From NCBI RefSeq assembly GCF_947623445.1, contig NC_135242.1, positions 22,072,001-22,136,000 of the forward strand: 64,000 nt of DNA, given 5' to 3'. The DNA comes from Clavelina lepadiformis. Its lineage: Eukaryota > Chordata > Ascidiacea > Aplousobranchia > Clavelinidae. Shown here piece by piece: positions 1 to 15,400 of this stretch. The position numbers and the translations under genes are program-made. The notes under the pieces are model-generated. The model had not been told where the DNA came from. It ran no database searches and worked only from the letters and a program-made list of their open reading frames with translations. Position 1 is the first letter of the stretch. Every line of letters begins with the position of its first letter.

Positions 1-415
1 GATAAGTTTACTAATCTTTATGGAACAAAGCTCATAACGCAACAAAAATTTTAAAGTGTACATGTTGTGTTTTTGGAAAGGTATATCTGGAGGGACCCTG
101 TTTCTTGGAGTATCAAAAACATTGGACGTACTGACATCAACAAGAAATTCTATTTTCTCCAGCTCAAAAGAAGGTTAAACTGGCTGAACTTTTTCTAACA
201 ATTTTAGCGTTGCTAATTCATACCAAGTGTTGAAGGATATATATACTGTAGCTATTGCAATTGTAGAATTTTCATCATAATTTGTAGCAGTGCGATGTAA
301 TAAATTAAAATATTATACCAGCCTGACCAATTTGTAGTAGCATACTATCATACCGCAGAGTAATCATGTACATATACGCTCGAATAAAACAAATTTTTTA
401 TTCTATATGCTGCAG

Positions 416-3400
416 AGAACACACAAGGTGAAGTTACCACTCCAGACTTCAGTCGCATGGACAAAGTATTGGAAGATTTATATTCTGGCGTGATATTTCA
501 AAACATCATCACTCCCCCAGGTGCAACAAATATGAAGAATTTTACCAAAGATAACTCCAAGTCAATGCTTCGCAATTCGAGTTCAACAACCTCAATTCCA
601 GATATGGTGATGCGTCAGTCTATTGTCGCATACCTGGGCACAGTCGAAATGCCCTTAACAGAGTCTGCCTTAATTCCACAAGCAAGTTTAGATGCAATAA
701 GGGGCTGCGTACAGCAGCTGAGAGTGGAACAACATATCCATCAAAGAGTGCTCCTGAAAGTAGGTGTTCTTTTATATTTGATTTGTTACTGCTAGTGCTG
801 CTGTGATTTGTATTTGCCAACTTGTTCTCATTGAGACAAGTTTTCTGTGATACTTTATTGAATTTAACTCTACCCTTTGTTTGAGATTTGAAATATTTTG
901 TGCCAGGTTACACAGTCTTGTGTAAGATTGTCAAATGCTGACGGAGACACCATTGCCGTGTACAAGTCGGAAAAAATTAGATTTAGCGCTCTCTGTCCGG
1001 ATGATGGAAGATTTTTCTGTATTGTAACAGGCCAGGTAAATGTGATCTTGACACTCTTTAGAACTGTTTTATCGAGCAAAATAGTTTTTGTTTGTGGGCA
1101 ATACATGCAAGGGAAATTAAAAATAATGATTATATTTACCTCGGTAGGATATTCAACGCTCCTCTGATTTTCAAGAGAAGACATGTTGTCACATCTTCAT
1201 GGTCGACCCTGCAATTACTTCTCACTCTGCCCATGAGGATAAGGCAAAGAGGTCAGTTATGGTATTTTAATTTTTTGGTTTGCTTAACTTTTGTCATGGC
1301 TTGTGATTTAATATAATCTCTACTCTTCCCTATGATTTGATAAAAAGCTATTGCATTTATAATTATCCGAAGTAAGTGGAGATTACTTTTTGAGCACTGT
1401 AACAATGTATGATATATCTATGAAATGATAACACGGACTACTCCAGTTTATAAAAATCCCAATTTTTCTCGCTTATCTTTGCTCTGTGGTTTTGCATGAT
1501 TTGGTTGCGTTATGACTTTGTAGACATATTTCAATTATGCTTGTAAGAGTTTTGAAAGCGGTGGTTAATTAATGGGCCTGTCTATACATGTGGTATGAGT
1601 ATGTACATTAGGGTTATGATTATGACTAGGAAATTTTTTTTTTGCCTGTAGCAGGAATCAATGAACATTTTGGTATAAATTTAGAAAATTATAATTATTT
1701 CGTTCAAATCGTAAAAAATATCCCGCACAAACTGACTTTAATTTTTGACATTGGTCCAAATGTAAAAAAAAATTTACAATTCAAAACTTCATTTTTGCTA
1801 CAAATTTAATGTTCAAATATTTGTCCTTTTTTGCACTTCTGGTAAAGTTCTTCCGTCAATTTGACTCCCCTTTCTGCAATTATGTTAGTGCGTGGTCGTG
1901 GGTCATCTACAACGGACTTATCCAAATTCCAATGGGTTTTAAGGCACTTTAAGGCTGCAGGACATTCGAGCTCAAAGATAGCATCAAATAATCTTTGGTA
2001 TATTCCATCTTTAAACCTTTTGTTAGAAAACGAGGCTTCCTGCCACGCATTTGCAATGAATGAGCATGATATCTCCAGAGTTAATCTCCATCTAGGGATG
2101 AGGAAGTAGGCAATCATAGCATAAATGGCTCTTGAATTCCATCTAGCATTGTGTAGAGATGGAAATTTATGCCATTTGATTAGTGGAAATCTACCATTTT
2201 CTTTGAAGAAGCGGAATGCTCTGCACAACTCAAAGAGAAACTTAAAATCATCCATCCTGGGTTTTCAACCATTTCAATCTCCATTTCTGGCTTGTAGGAT
2301 TGCTGCAAGTTTTCGTAGTGTTTCATCACATCATCTACACATTTGTAGTTGAGAGTTGGTTTTGTTGAAGACGTTAGATTGAAGAACTATAATACATGCT
2401 TTAAGACTCTATCAAGAATATGATGTTTGCAACCAATATACTGTGGTTTATCAAAACCCTTGCTGATCATTGCATTTTGCAGTTTCACAACAACGCCATT
2501 CAGCCGTCCAGTATTAACAGATGTTGTGTCACATATGATCATTTTCAAATTTTTCCATGCATCATATTCATCTAGTAGGTTTTCTAGGCTGCTGAAAATA
2601 TCTTGAGCTGTTCCACTTTCGAATTTTAGAACACCCAGTTTGATTTCTCTTGATGGATTTTTCAAGCATACTACCTGATATTCATGTTTGCCAATCTTTT
2701 TTCCATCAAAGTGTAAACAGAAATTATTCTCCTCTTTCATAATTGATTTTAATTTTAGCTTTGCATTGTTGCCATCTCTTATAACTGCTCACACAATTTA
2801 CCAAAATAAAATTTCAAATCTTCGCAATTAAAATTATGTCAGGCAAATTCAAATTAGTCGATATATATATATATATATATTACATTGAAAACTGGAAAAA
2901 TTTGGTGCGGGAGATTTTTGTTTAAACAGTCTTAACTTTTGTGAGTTTTCAAATCAGGACATAAAAGTTCATCATTTGTAACTACAGGACACACAAAATT
3001 AAAAATTTTTTTTTTAAGTCATAACCCTAATGTACATAATATGTCATTCTCATGTCAGTCATTGATGTGATCTTTTTGGCCTTTGTCAAATTTTCTTTGT
3101 TTATTTTTCACCCTTTTGTTAAACCTCCAAGCTTCATATACATAACAAATACGGTATGATGTTAAATTTTTTTATCTATGATAGATTTGGAATTGCTTGC
3201 TCAACAAATGAATGTGGAGATTGCTCAGAGTTCCCGAACAATCCTAAAAGCTTGCTATCAGTTATACGTCTGCTGTACATGGTCCCAGCGGACAATTCAG
3301 AAAAATGTTCACCGAAAGGAAATCCAATTGTAGATTCAAAGAACTTAAGTGTTGTTAGTAGTTCTACTTTGGACTCTGGAATAGGTACACATGCACCTGC

Positions 3401-6400
3401 AATAGAAACTTTATTTACATTTAGATAATTCCCTTGTACCTACACCTTGAATAAATATTTGCATCAGATTCAAATGGAATCTACTTCAAAGGTTTCTTTT
3501 TATCAATAATTACAACATGTTGACATTGGATGAAAATGAAAAGATTCTTGACAGATGGCTGGTCGTACAAAATATGTTAATATGTGATTTCTATTGCAGC
3601 TGACAACTCTGATGACTTTTCAAGGACGTCAGTTCACATTGTCGATTACAGACATTCAAATTTAACACGAGGCGAATCCAGTTTGCCACTTTGTACAAGA
3701 ATCGCGTGGACTAGCAGTGATGATAAAAGACCCAATAAGGAACAAAAAAATTCAACGTAAGTTAGAGGCTGCTTTTTGACTTTTGTAATGTCTCCACAAA
3801 GCATTGCTGGAATTTTAACAATGCAGTGATTGTTTAAACACAATCGATTTACGTCATGGGGACTTGTTCTATATCAAGAATAGAACAATACCATCATATG
3901 TGAAAGTTTAAAATGACTTGGATAGTTCCATAAGTCAATAAGTTCTCATATTCTTTCCATATTTGACTAAACGGCCTTGGTCTTACTTCATCAAGTAATG
4001 ATTCTCTTCCGATGTTGTTGATCTTTTTCTTGTGTTGATCTTATTCCTTTGATGAAATTAATATGCGTCTGTCGTCTTTGTTATAACTGACTTCATTTTT
4101 CTCAAGACAACCGAATGATGATCAGTCCCGTCTCAATCCCAGATCTTTATTCTCAACCGAGTTTGGGGGAAAACTTCCACCAAAGTCAAACCAAGGTAGA
4201 TTTTCTCTTCAATGAATTAATTTGGAAAACTTCGTTTTATTTTTTGCCTTCCTTCAGTGCTTACATTAAAACAAGTAACATTGCCGGTCTTTCAATTGCA
4301 AGTTTCCTATCGAGATCTCATCAGGTTATTTTCTAATTTCCTGATTTCTCTATTTTTATTTTTTTGCAAACAGGAAGTACCTCATTCGGCTCAAGACCAT
4401 CTTCTGCTTCGAACTCCATGGAAAGAAGGCGACCAATGGTAGTTATCAGGATTTTAATTCCAAAACATATTTTTCACGTTTAACTACCCAATACTCATAC
4501 ATACCTCTGTTGCATTTCTGCCTTTCGGAATTTACTCGTGTTTTATATTTTTCCGGGGCGATTAAGTTTTGTAAACCTATATGCAATCTTGTTTGTAATA
4601 TTAAACCTTAAAACTAGGCATATATTTTGCTTGTAATTAAAAGTGTTTGCGGATATTTTGATCATTTAATATGAGACTTTAAATTTTTACTGCAAACAAT
4701 TACTCAGGTCAACCAACGTGGCGTGCGTGGGGGTCCAGCTGGCACTGGCGGCGGGAAAGCTCCCGAGAAAAATGTCGTGACCTTAAACCAGCAAAATCTA
4801 ATCCGCCATGAAAACCAGTTTCGAGTTCCTGCTGCCCCCCACAGCATTAACAGCAGCTCACGCGTACCCCCACCGATGAACAAGCTTAGCATGGGAAAGT
4901 ACAGAAAACAAGGTGTTGCGTTAAGTTTTTTTATCATTGGTTTAATTTTTTGTTTTTGTAAGATTTCCCCTTTTTTAGATTGTTGTTTTGTTGCGTGGCA
5001 ACTATTTTTAACTGTTTTAGTTGATTATGATTATGCTGATTGTAATTATAATTATGAAGTATTTTCAAGATTAAGAGTGTTTGAAGTGAATACATAGAGG
5101 TATGATATACAGTGAGACCTCGTTAATCCGGACCACTTCGTTTCGTCAAAAAATGTCGGTTAAGCGGGGTATCCGGATTATTGGAAAGTAAAAAATCAAT
5201 CAATCTTGCAAATGCAGTACCGTGTTCAAAACGCAGTGTGCACCTTACTCCAATTCTAAGTACCGACTTTCTGGCTGGACAGCAACTAAAATAAAATTAT
5301 ATTTTTTATATGATCCGACCCAGTGTCGAACCCCAGAACCACCGTATTAAAGACGAATGTTCTAAGCCAGAAGTGACGAACATGCGGCCGCAAATCGGTT
5401 TGACAACCGCTCTTGCATGGCGAAGCATTCCGGCGGGACCAGCAGTCTTGAACTTACTTTGACCTGTTTCCAATCTTTGCGCAATGCGATATCAAAAACT
5501 GATAGCACGATTGAGTCGCAGCAGTTTGTCTTCAATAGATTGCCGGACTCAACCGATGTAATGTACGTATTTTTTTGCGACCGCGGAAGCGTTGTTTGTT
5601 AGTGTTGATGAACAATTTATTTTTTCGTTTCTAAAATACTGTACAGTATTTCATAGTATGACTAAAAAGCTGTGCGGCTTACTCAGCTGTAACTGACAAA
5701 GTGGCTTGCCACAACGAATAGGACCGTCACCGCTGCTACAACGTCATTATGCAACGCAACGTAATTATGCGTAGATAATAATCGGCTATTGTTTCGTCAA
5801 CAAACTAACATACTGTATTAGGACAATCGTGAATCATTTTCGCTTAACTGTTAATAATCCGGTTTATCGGATTTTATTGCTATTGATTTAGCACATTTGT
5901 TCCAAAACTTTTGTGTCGGAGTCGGACAGCGGGGTTTCCGGATTAAAGGGGTAAAATGCATAGGAAGAAATCCGTTCCCGGCAGTTTTGTGTCGGATAGC
6001 GGGGATTCCGGTTCATCGGGGTCCGGATTAACGAGGTCCCACTGTATATCATACCTGTTAATTTCACCTGGGTGCTATACCAAGGAAACCAAAGGAAACA
6101 TGAAAATTATATGAAACAATATCCATTGTTTGCTTTTCCAATCGCGTTAAAAGATTATTTCATTTGTTTAATTTCAGATTTAAAGCCACCTTTTAATATG
6201 GATCGATATCCTTTACGAAATGAGGTTAGTTGACGGACATCAATTTCTGCTGTTTCTGTTTTTAGAGAAGGCATTTTTGTGAATGTCTACTCTTTATTAT
6301 TGTGACAATTGTACAGAGAAATTTATTACTTGGCTGATACATATGTGGGCTAGATATAAATTCACTCAAGTACAATTTTAAAAACAAGAATTTAAAACAC

Positions 6401-9400
6401 CACTATGTAATAACAACCTTGCTCAATTTTTTATTATTTTAAATTCTCCAGAAAAAATGTGACATGTCATATTAACTTGTCTAACATTTCGCTCTACAAA
6501 TATATAAATTAAACTAAGGACAACAGTAGATTGTAATAACATTTTTGTCAAATCATTTTGCGATTTTCCACCAGATGGTGCTGTTGAGTAGTCACATAGT
6601 TACAGTCAAATGTCTGGTTCGCTAAACTTTATCGTCCTTTCTTAAGATTCACTTTTGTCCAGTCTGGTAAGTGATTGAGCCTTGCCATTGTGTTTCCATT
6701 TGTTTTTTTTCATTTTCATTGCTTGTGCAGTATTTTCAAGGATTGCCTTTCAAGTACCAGCAATCAAAATTAATTGTTTATTTTTTAATTTATGTTGTTG
6801 AATCTTTCAAATTATCTTTATGTTGGAAGGGATTTATTTGTTGTATTTTTTCTCAAAGAAAAACTTAAGTATGTTTGTTGCTAAACCGATGTTATTAAAT
6901 TTTGCCCAAACAAATAACTTTTTTATTTTTTACTGTTGATTTTTGATGAGTTGATTTATACTTTTTTGTAAGTGTCTGTTTCCAATTTCAGTTTCAGAAA
7001 TTAGTCATATTTTTCTTTTTTCAACCCCGCATGTCAACTCCCCAGCATGTTACCAATATATCCACCATTTCATCCTGCCATGTATATATGACTCCATTTT
7101 AAAAGACAATTCATATTTCTACATTATTGCCGTTACGGTTTTCTGTTTATCTTGAGTTAATTGGTCGGAAACATTAATAAGTGCTGATTGCAATAATATA
7201 TCAATTGTATACTGTTTTTTCATCCTATGGAAATAATTACTTCTGTGTGCTCTCTTATGTTTTCATAGGAAGTGAGGTTCTGTAATTTTAGTGTTGAAAT
7301 CCAAAGTTGTTTTGATTAATCATAGTATTGGTAATAAACGTTATTTGATATTACATGAAACATCTATCACAACTTAACTAGTGAATACAGATCAATTAGT
7401 TAATTAACTAATAAATTAATATAGAATAATTTTTTTACTGCATTGTGCAGGGTGACAGATTCATTCACCACAGGAAGAAAAATGCAAGGTTTTTTCCAAA
7501 TCGATTTGCTGCTCGAGAGAAAGGAATAAGCCGATCAACTGAGGTATGAATTTTTTTGTTTACATTTCCCACAAGCAGCTCTTATTCTTGAAATTCAATT
7601 ACTTTTGCAAAAACACGTTCATTCTAAACCTGAAAAGTTGAATTAAAGTGTTAAATAAACAAACAAATAAATGTAATAAACCTGCCTCATGCTTAGCTTT
7701 AGTGCAGTGCCAGAAATTCACAATTGTAACCATGGAAGAACTATGACACATTTCCTGCATGTTGGTTTAACATGTTCAAAATTTCATTTTGTCATTAATG
7801 ATTATCACTCAGATAAAAGGTCAGTTTTTTTGTTGATCTGGTAGTTATGACACACAATGATTGTGTGTGAGTTAGTTTAGTTTGTCCAGTTTTTAGTTCT
7901 TGTGCCAGGTTTTAATTTTTTCGTTTGTTGTTGGTTTTTATGCTAGCAATGTGTCGTACTCTTAAGTTATGTGCGTTTTTAACATTAGTTGCTATCTTGT
8001 CTTTTTTATTTACCAGGCTAATGCTCACAACAATATTCTTGTGTCGAAATAACCACCATAAAATATTGATGAAACGTTTTGTTTATTTATTTAATCTTGC
8101 CAACAAGTACTGTTATCAGTGGTGTAAGTACCGAAGCAATGCAGCACTTAAAATCCACTTCATATTCCGGACATTTGTAATTATTGTCCTGTTCGATAAG
8201 AACGTCGTTAAATTAATATGGGTTTGTCGTGGCAATTAAAAAGCAGATTAGTGATGGCCAAGGTACACTACTTAAAATTATCGGAGGAAAAGATAAATAA
8301 TTGGGTGCCCTGCTGTAATTACAGCAACTTTACGTGGAAGGATGACTTTGTTAAAAAGCTGAATGTTTCTCTAACAAACTCCTTTTGTAGGTTTATTAAG
8401 TTTAACAATTTCATACATTATACAAGTTAGTTAAAAATAATTTCATTCATTCATATAAACATTTCACTTCACTACAGTGTCTGAGAGTTATTTGATAAAA
8501 TGGCTGGTTACAGGAAACTGACAGCATTACTGTTGAGATGGAAGAAAAAAGGATTGTAAAAAAAGCTCAGCTTGCTGCAGGACTTGTAAAATAAGACTTC
8601 CAGTTCGATAGTTGGTGGTTGCATGCCTGCCGGTTACTAGCTGCGTAGTTCAACTTCGTAAAATGATGAAGGTGGTAACCACCTTATACCGGTAGTTGTG
8701 ATTTCAGCATAAAGACATGTCTTTCTAGAATCTAGATGAACGGCAAATCTAAAAATAGTACTGTGAGATTAGCTACTCTAAAACTTGACAGTTCATTAAA
8801 AGATATACACGTGGTCATTTTAGTTTGATGTTGAGAACTATTGCACGCATGTGTACACCTTAAATGTGGGTTATTATGCAGCATTAAGGAAGAACTATCT
8901 TAGTAGATCCTCTCAATAGTGAGTATGTCGGTCATTGTTTGTAGAGGTTTCCACTTTATTGTTCTAGTTAAATAGGTGATGAGAGCAACCGAAAGGTGAT
9001 GGAAAGTCTGAAGGCTAAAAATCTTCTCAGCTTTTGTTTATAAACCATAACTTGCCGCTTCCTGTCTTTAAAACAGAGTTTCGATTTAGGTCCTGTTTTG
9101 GTGTTGTTTGCACTCACCAGTGTTATACTTTATCGGTAATGGACACTAGCTCTTTTTAAATTTTGATCAAACAGAAGGTTTTCACAGTCATACAAATTCC
9201 AAACGATGAGTAACTTCCCTATTTGAGGTTAAAGCAATAAAAGTTAAACTCAATGTGTTAATATCATTTCTCCTTTAAATTGAACAAACAGTACAGTGAT
9301 AGCAAACGTAGAACTACACTAGTTCTGGCGTGTTGGTAGATTTATTTGCATAGTTGTAAGCAAATAGAAGAGTATATGTTGTCCTTGATATTGTCCTTAA

Positions 9401-12400
9401 CGATGATAGACATCATAAAAATACTTTTAGTAAACAAGGAAAGTTTTCCTGGGTAGGATGTTGTTGTTTACCCTGTTTTCAAGAAGAAGAAAGGCTTAAA
9501 AAGGGACTTTTTGCAATCAGTGGTCTTCCTGTTCTAGTGGACAATAGTGCCCAATAGCAGGAAGTGGTGTTTTGTTAGATCATCCCGGATGTGAGACATG
9601 TTTTGTCATGTTTGTATCTACTTTGTGTTGTGCAACCCATTACTGGCCAGTGATTAATGGGTAATTCCTCTGCACTAATCGCTATTGAGCCATTCCTAAG
9701 TTAACTTTCGAGCGCATAATGCGTGTTGCAGGCAAGCTTTTCATATGTCTGTCTATCAAGTTACATAAAAACTTTAGTGAAACATTTTGTTGTACGTGAC
9801 ATGTAAAATACTTTTGGCAGGCAAAGTTTTTTATTTCCGATATGTAGCATTTAAAAAGTTTAGCTTCTGAGGTAGTTGGCCCAGTCAAAACTGTCTCATG
9901 ATAGAGTTTTATCACACACATGTATGACCTGACTCGTTTTTAATGTGCAACAGTTCGTGCAATGATCTATTTTTTTATCCTGTGACTCACATTGTTGCAC
10001 CATTTTGGTCTGCCTCATTATTGTATATTAGATGGTCATTAGCTGAGGTGAATTATTTCTGTCAAGACCAGCTGAAGCTATTTCAGTTTTGTTTTGTCTC
10101 CATTCACTGAAATAAGCTGCGTGTGTCGATTTTATTTTGACGTCAAAAATTGTGAATCAAGTTACCACACAATATTTCAGGAAGTTGTAAACATGTTGTT
10201 TGGTGAGGTCTTATTGTGAAACTTCTAGGAAGCAGAGGCAGTTTATGATATCATTGTGTTTATAGTTTGTGAATTGATGTTGAGTTTATGACGACATATT
10301 ACGTACTTTACAGACCAGCTCTCTACGGAAGTATGCATTTAATGCATTGTTCTGTTGTGTGACATCATTAAACCTGTCGAGGGCTCATTTTACTTAATAG
10401 AAAATTTGATTCAGTTTACGTATCATGCTAATAGCACATCTCTACCCCTATAGGGTATTTGAAGCCAAAACGGAAGTCATTGGATCTTTCATTTAAAATT
10501 GTGTACGTGATTAAAATAGAACAAAGTATCTATGAACCGCACAGTAGAACACATACACAAAGCTTGTGCCTGTGAAGCTACCGTCGTCATTAGACCAGAA
10601 TAGGTGATTTATGAATACAAAGATTTTATATAAGGTAGCCAAAATTTTCAAATCAACTTCGCTCAGGTTACAGTTAAGCCGCAATGCAGGATTTATGCAA
10701 CAAACTGGAATAATTTAAAGTAGTCGTTACAAAAATTTTTTTTTGAGGAATTTGACTTTGAAATGATCATAAATTTTCTCCGCTCCACAGCAATAATTTC
10801 TTTGGACAAAAGGAATGTAAACATACACAAAGTTTTAAACGTAAACTGTGTTATTTATACTGTGCAAAAAATCAAAAAACAATGAGTACAGCAACACTAA
10901 AACCTCATACCATGAGCTTAAATCGTGGTTATGTTTCACCTATCATGAGACGCGCCTCACCACTTGCTTCTTTGCAGAATGTTGCTGTTCCCGACGATGG
11001 TGAGTTTGATTTTTTGATTTTTCTAAATCTTTTGTACTAACTCTGGGAATGACGTGAAAAATTTATAATGCAGACCAAAAATGACAGTTCTTGCATCTGT
11101 CACCTGCTTTGCCGAGTGTGTTGTAATTTCTTTATTAACCGGTGCTTAGTTGTATAATGTTATTTAGTTCATTGTATTGTTCATTGTTAGCCCAAAATAT
11201 TTGTTGGCAGATGTTCTCGGCAACGCATCAAGTGTTGAAAGTTTATCGAGCAACGCCAGCTTGCCAAGCTGCATCAATGGCCTGGTGGCTGGCACTTTCG
11301 ATTACAACACCTCCCATCGGTCATCTCTACGTGGGACCACGGCGACCGACGTGAATGATGTTGCTGCTGGAAGAATTTCTCATTGGGCGGTTTCATTTGA
11401 AAGGCTTCTTGATGATCCACTTGGTGTGAAATATTTCAAGGTATGGTGTTGCCCGATTTTGCTGTAAGGTCTTTTCAAATTTATTTGCTGTGAAGTTTTT
11501 TAAAATGAAAATTTGGGACATGTGATTTTTTTTTGGTTTTTCTTTTAAATTCCATGATGCTGCTTTACTTTAAATGTTTTCTTATCCACAGCACATGTTT
11601 TATCTAAAAGTTGTTAAAATCGATTGGTCAACGTAATATTGATTTTCAGGAGTTTTTACGCAAGGAGTTTTCAGAGGAAAACATTCTCTTCTGGGAGGCT
11701 TGTGAAAACCTGCGGCGATTTTCACTCGACGACAGAGAACAACTGAAGCAGGAAATAATGTCGATTTATAACAGGTGAGCTGCCAGGAATCTTGGCTTCC
11801 TAGAACCACATTCCCCAGCTCTTAAATAAAGTTATTTTGCTTGGTGCCGAATGCAGTGTAGATCTCTTGTTTTGTGGTTTACTTGTGTAGTTTAAACCTC
11901 TATGTGCCTGATACCCTCTTAAGTGCGGTGATGAATATTGATTGAAAATGTTATTGAAGAGCAGCTGTTTCAGCCACGCGTAACAACTTTGTGCCGTACC
12001 TGGTTTTGATATCTCTAGTTGTAAGCGGTTATGAATCGATATAGCTATAAATTAGTCAGCACATTAATTCACCATAGAACACGGCACTTATTCTTTGCAA
12101 GCTTTATTTTATAAACTATATTTATGTTCTTGTGAGTAATACTTTTCTCAGTAGCACGCATCATACATTAAAGAGAGCGTTTATTTTATTTCATGTCTAT
12201 TTTAAGCAAGTTAAACTATAAAAAGTGGGAACTGAGTGATGTGATTAAATAAAGTAGGTCGCAGACCACAGCCAAGTACGTCAAAAGAGCAATTGCCGAC
12301 CTTTCATTCTTACTGATGAATGGCAAATTGTTTCCCGTATGTAGGAAATGGCCATGCTATGCCATTCTTTTTATTTCTTTTCATTTCTCCTATGGCAATT

Positions 12401-15400
12401 AGCTAAAAGTTAAAGACTTGTGAACCATATGGGTAGTGCTTGATTTGGTGGTCTGCTGAAATTTCGGTTATGGCCATGCTAACAATGGCTATTTTCGACT
12501 GAAAGTTGTCGCGAATGCAGTCACACTAATATATAGTATATAATATAATATGCACTTATGTGTATTCTGTTTCTAAAAAACTTTTTTTGTCCATCGACAT
12601 CGTATTGACTATTTTCATTCATCTGCTTATGAAGTGTCATTGACAACGTGATGTCTTTAGATTCATGGCCGCTGATGCCTCGATGCCGGTGAATATAGAC
12701 AGTAGGGGGCAGCAATTAGCGGAGGAAGCGTTGTCGCTACCACCCCATCCGGATGTGTTTCATAACCAGCAACATCAGGTTAATAGTAACAAAGTCTAAA
12801 AATGTCCTATTGTGTTGCAAGCTAATTGCATGGATGTGTTTTATTAAAACTTACATAACATCCTGTTTATACTTTGGTAAAAAATGTAGTTAACTGTCAT
12901 TATACCATAAACACGTATTTAAAAATGAGTCAAAAAATAATCTGCTAAAACCCTATCATAACAAAGCATCACTGCTTGTTTATTATGTAGCTCGACACTT
13001 AACCCAGCGCTAAATTATTTACAAAAAACTTGTTTTGGTTTTATCCTTCAAGGTGTACACACTCATGAGGTTGGATAGTTACAGCCGTTTTCTCAAGTCC
13101 AACCTCTACCGCCAGTGCATGGTGAGCGAGATGGAGGGACGGCCCCTTCCGTTGGACAACCCGGACTGGAGCAGCTCGGACCAGGTCAGCCAGGACAGCC
13201 AGTCCTATTCACAATCGTCAAGAACGCAGTCCGACGTTAGCAATGGAACTTTCCAAAGAAAGGTACTTTTTATCGGTCTTAGTGAATATGCTTTTTACAA
13301 CTTTCTTCCATGTCGTTTGCCTGTGTGGAGTGATTTTGTATGCATTGAAATCGCTTTTTGTTTTAGAGTAAGAAGCTCAAAGGTTCGAAAAAGGGAATAT
13401 TTGGGTTTAAAAGTAAGTCCACTTTAAACAAAACTGTTTGATTTTTATGCTGGGTGTTGCACAATTTTTTCTTGTATTTCAAGATATGTCAAATTGCTTG
13501 CTAAGCAAATCCATTGACATCTTAATTGCAAACTGTCCAAGATTACTAGCTGTAGTACAACTGTACAATATAATTTTGTAGGTAGCCGGAGCTAATTTTT
13601 GGTGTAAGCTTCGCATTTTCTTGGAAACGAATATGCCGGCAAGGCTATATTTAGATTCCCGTTACCAGAAGCGGGCAAGAACACACCTTATTTTTCATAG
13701 AACATTAGTTAGAATACAAACTACGTTTATGTGCGTGAAAATTCCGAAAGTTGATACCTAGACTAGATTCCCCGTTTTAAAAATATACACGTTGGTAGGG
13801 CACGAGGTCTGTATTCAGACGCTTTCGTTCTTAATTTAATCCGTAAATTGTCTAGCCGTTTTTTTTTCTGCGGTTGCTTGACACAAGCCGCATCAGTAGG
13901 TATTCTAGCACCCCAATATAACCTGTTCCGTTTTACATTTGTTTAGCTCTCTCAAATGAGGTTTAAATTGAAGGGTGTTTCATATAACAAGTCAAACGGT
14001 ATTTCCATAACGTTATTCGGAAAGGGAGCACGGAAATAGATAAACGAACATCAGTTGATGACTGAAATCATTGCGCTACCGTGTCGCTTACATATCCCCC
14101 AAGCAATTCGGACATGTGCTAACACACTGTTGTTACCACACGTCGGCAGAGTCAGGAAAAAATTTTGCAACACTAAACCTCTGTGTGTAATTCGGTCGCT
14201 TTTGATCGATTCTATATCGAGTAATCGCCACTGCTTTTTATAGACCGCTCAAAAAGCGCACACCAGCGGGACCTGAAAGCGTCCATTGATACCTTCAACC
14301 GACAAACCAACAGGGTAAGATAAAGTTGTACCAACACACGATGTACGCGTGAGTTTGATGTAGCATGTGCAATTTGATGGATGTGTAACGTGTGTTGAAA
14401 CTACTTGTGGTCTTATCTTTCCTACTAGTCCGGAAAAGCCAATTGCGCAACAAGTATTCTACGTGGGTTTTACCTTTATTCGTAATAAACTACACCCTTC
14501 CTCGTTCATATTGACATGTGCATTTCTCGTTTATGCACACTCTCATTTTCCCAACTGCGTCCTTGTAATTGTGACTTTGACCACGGCTTAGTTTAGAGTT
14601 TAGACACTCAAAACTTTTTAGGAATTCAACCACATCCTGTGTATATTCGACATCCGATTAATATTTACAAAGCTTGACCAGCGCTGTTATGTTGCGTACG
14701 TTTGGTGTAAGAACTATTTATAACTTGTTTCCGTTATTCGGATGGAAATTGTATTTTCTTTCCTGCCTGTAGACGTGCAGTGGGAGGTTCGCGTAAAGGC
14801 AATTACGTCATGATTTCCGCGTTCTTCGCGACAGCGACAAGTTATGAATATTTTTCACAATCTTAGCATTTGTCGAATTCCTTTCTAATTGGTTACTCGG
14901 TAGCACGTGGTGTGAGCATTGCCTTACTTTTTTTACAATCCTGACATTTAACCGAGCTTGGAATTTTTCTGGACGCGTATTGCGAAACCACTAAGCCCCC
15001 ATGCAAGATTTCGCAATTTAATATAAACGTCTGCTTTCTAGGATTCATCGGGCTCAGAATCCGGCGTATCTGGGTATTCCCCGGTAACGCGAACGTCATC
15101 CCTGCCTTCGTCCATTCCAGACTTTCCAGACCCCAGCAGGGTTTGCAGGGTGACACTGTGGGACAACACCAGTACCGTACTGTACGCCAAAAGATCAGGC
15201 AGCACGTCTGTGGCCGACGCTCTGGAGACGCTCTGCCAAAACAGAGGGGTCCGTTTGTCCGCCGTTGATGTTTATTTAGTCGATGATTATGCTGCTCAGG
15301 GCGAGGGCCATCAAAGGCGGCCACTTTCGCTTGATCTCGATGTATCAATTCTCGGTAACTATCCAACGATATTAATTTGTGCGTTAACTCGATTAAATAA

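Noticed and set aside
2384-2390. Treating the transposase blocks as a host gene with an intron
   Set aside because: They sit inside a TIR/TSD-bounded hAT element, the frame stays open past a single TAG, and there are no splice signals.
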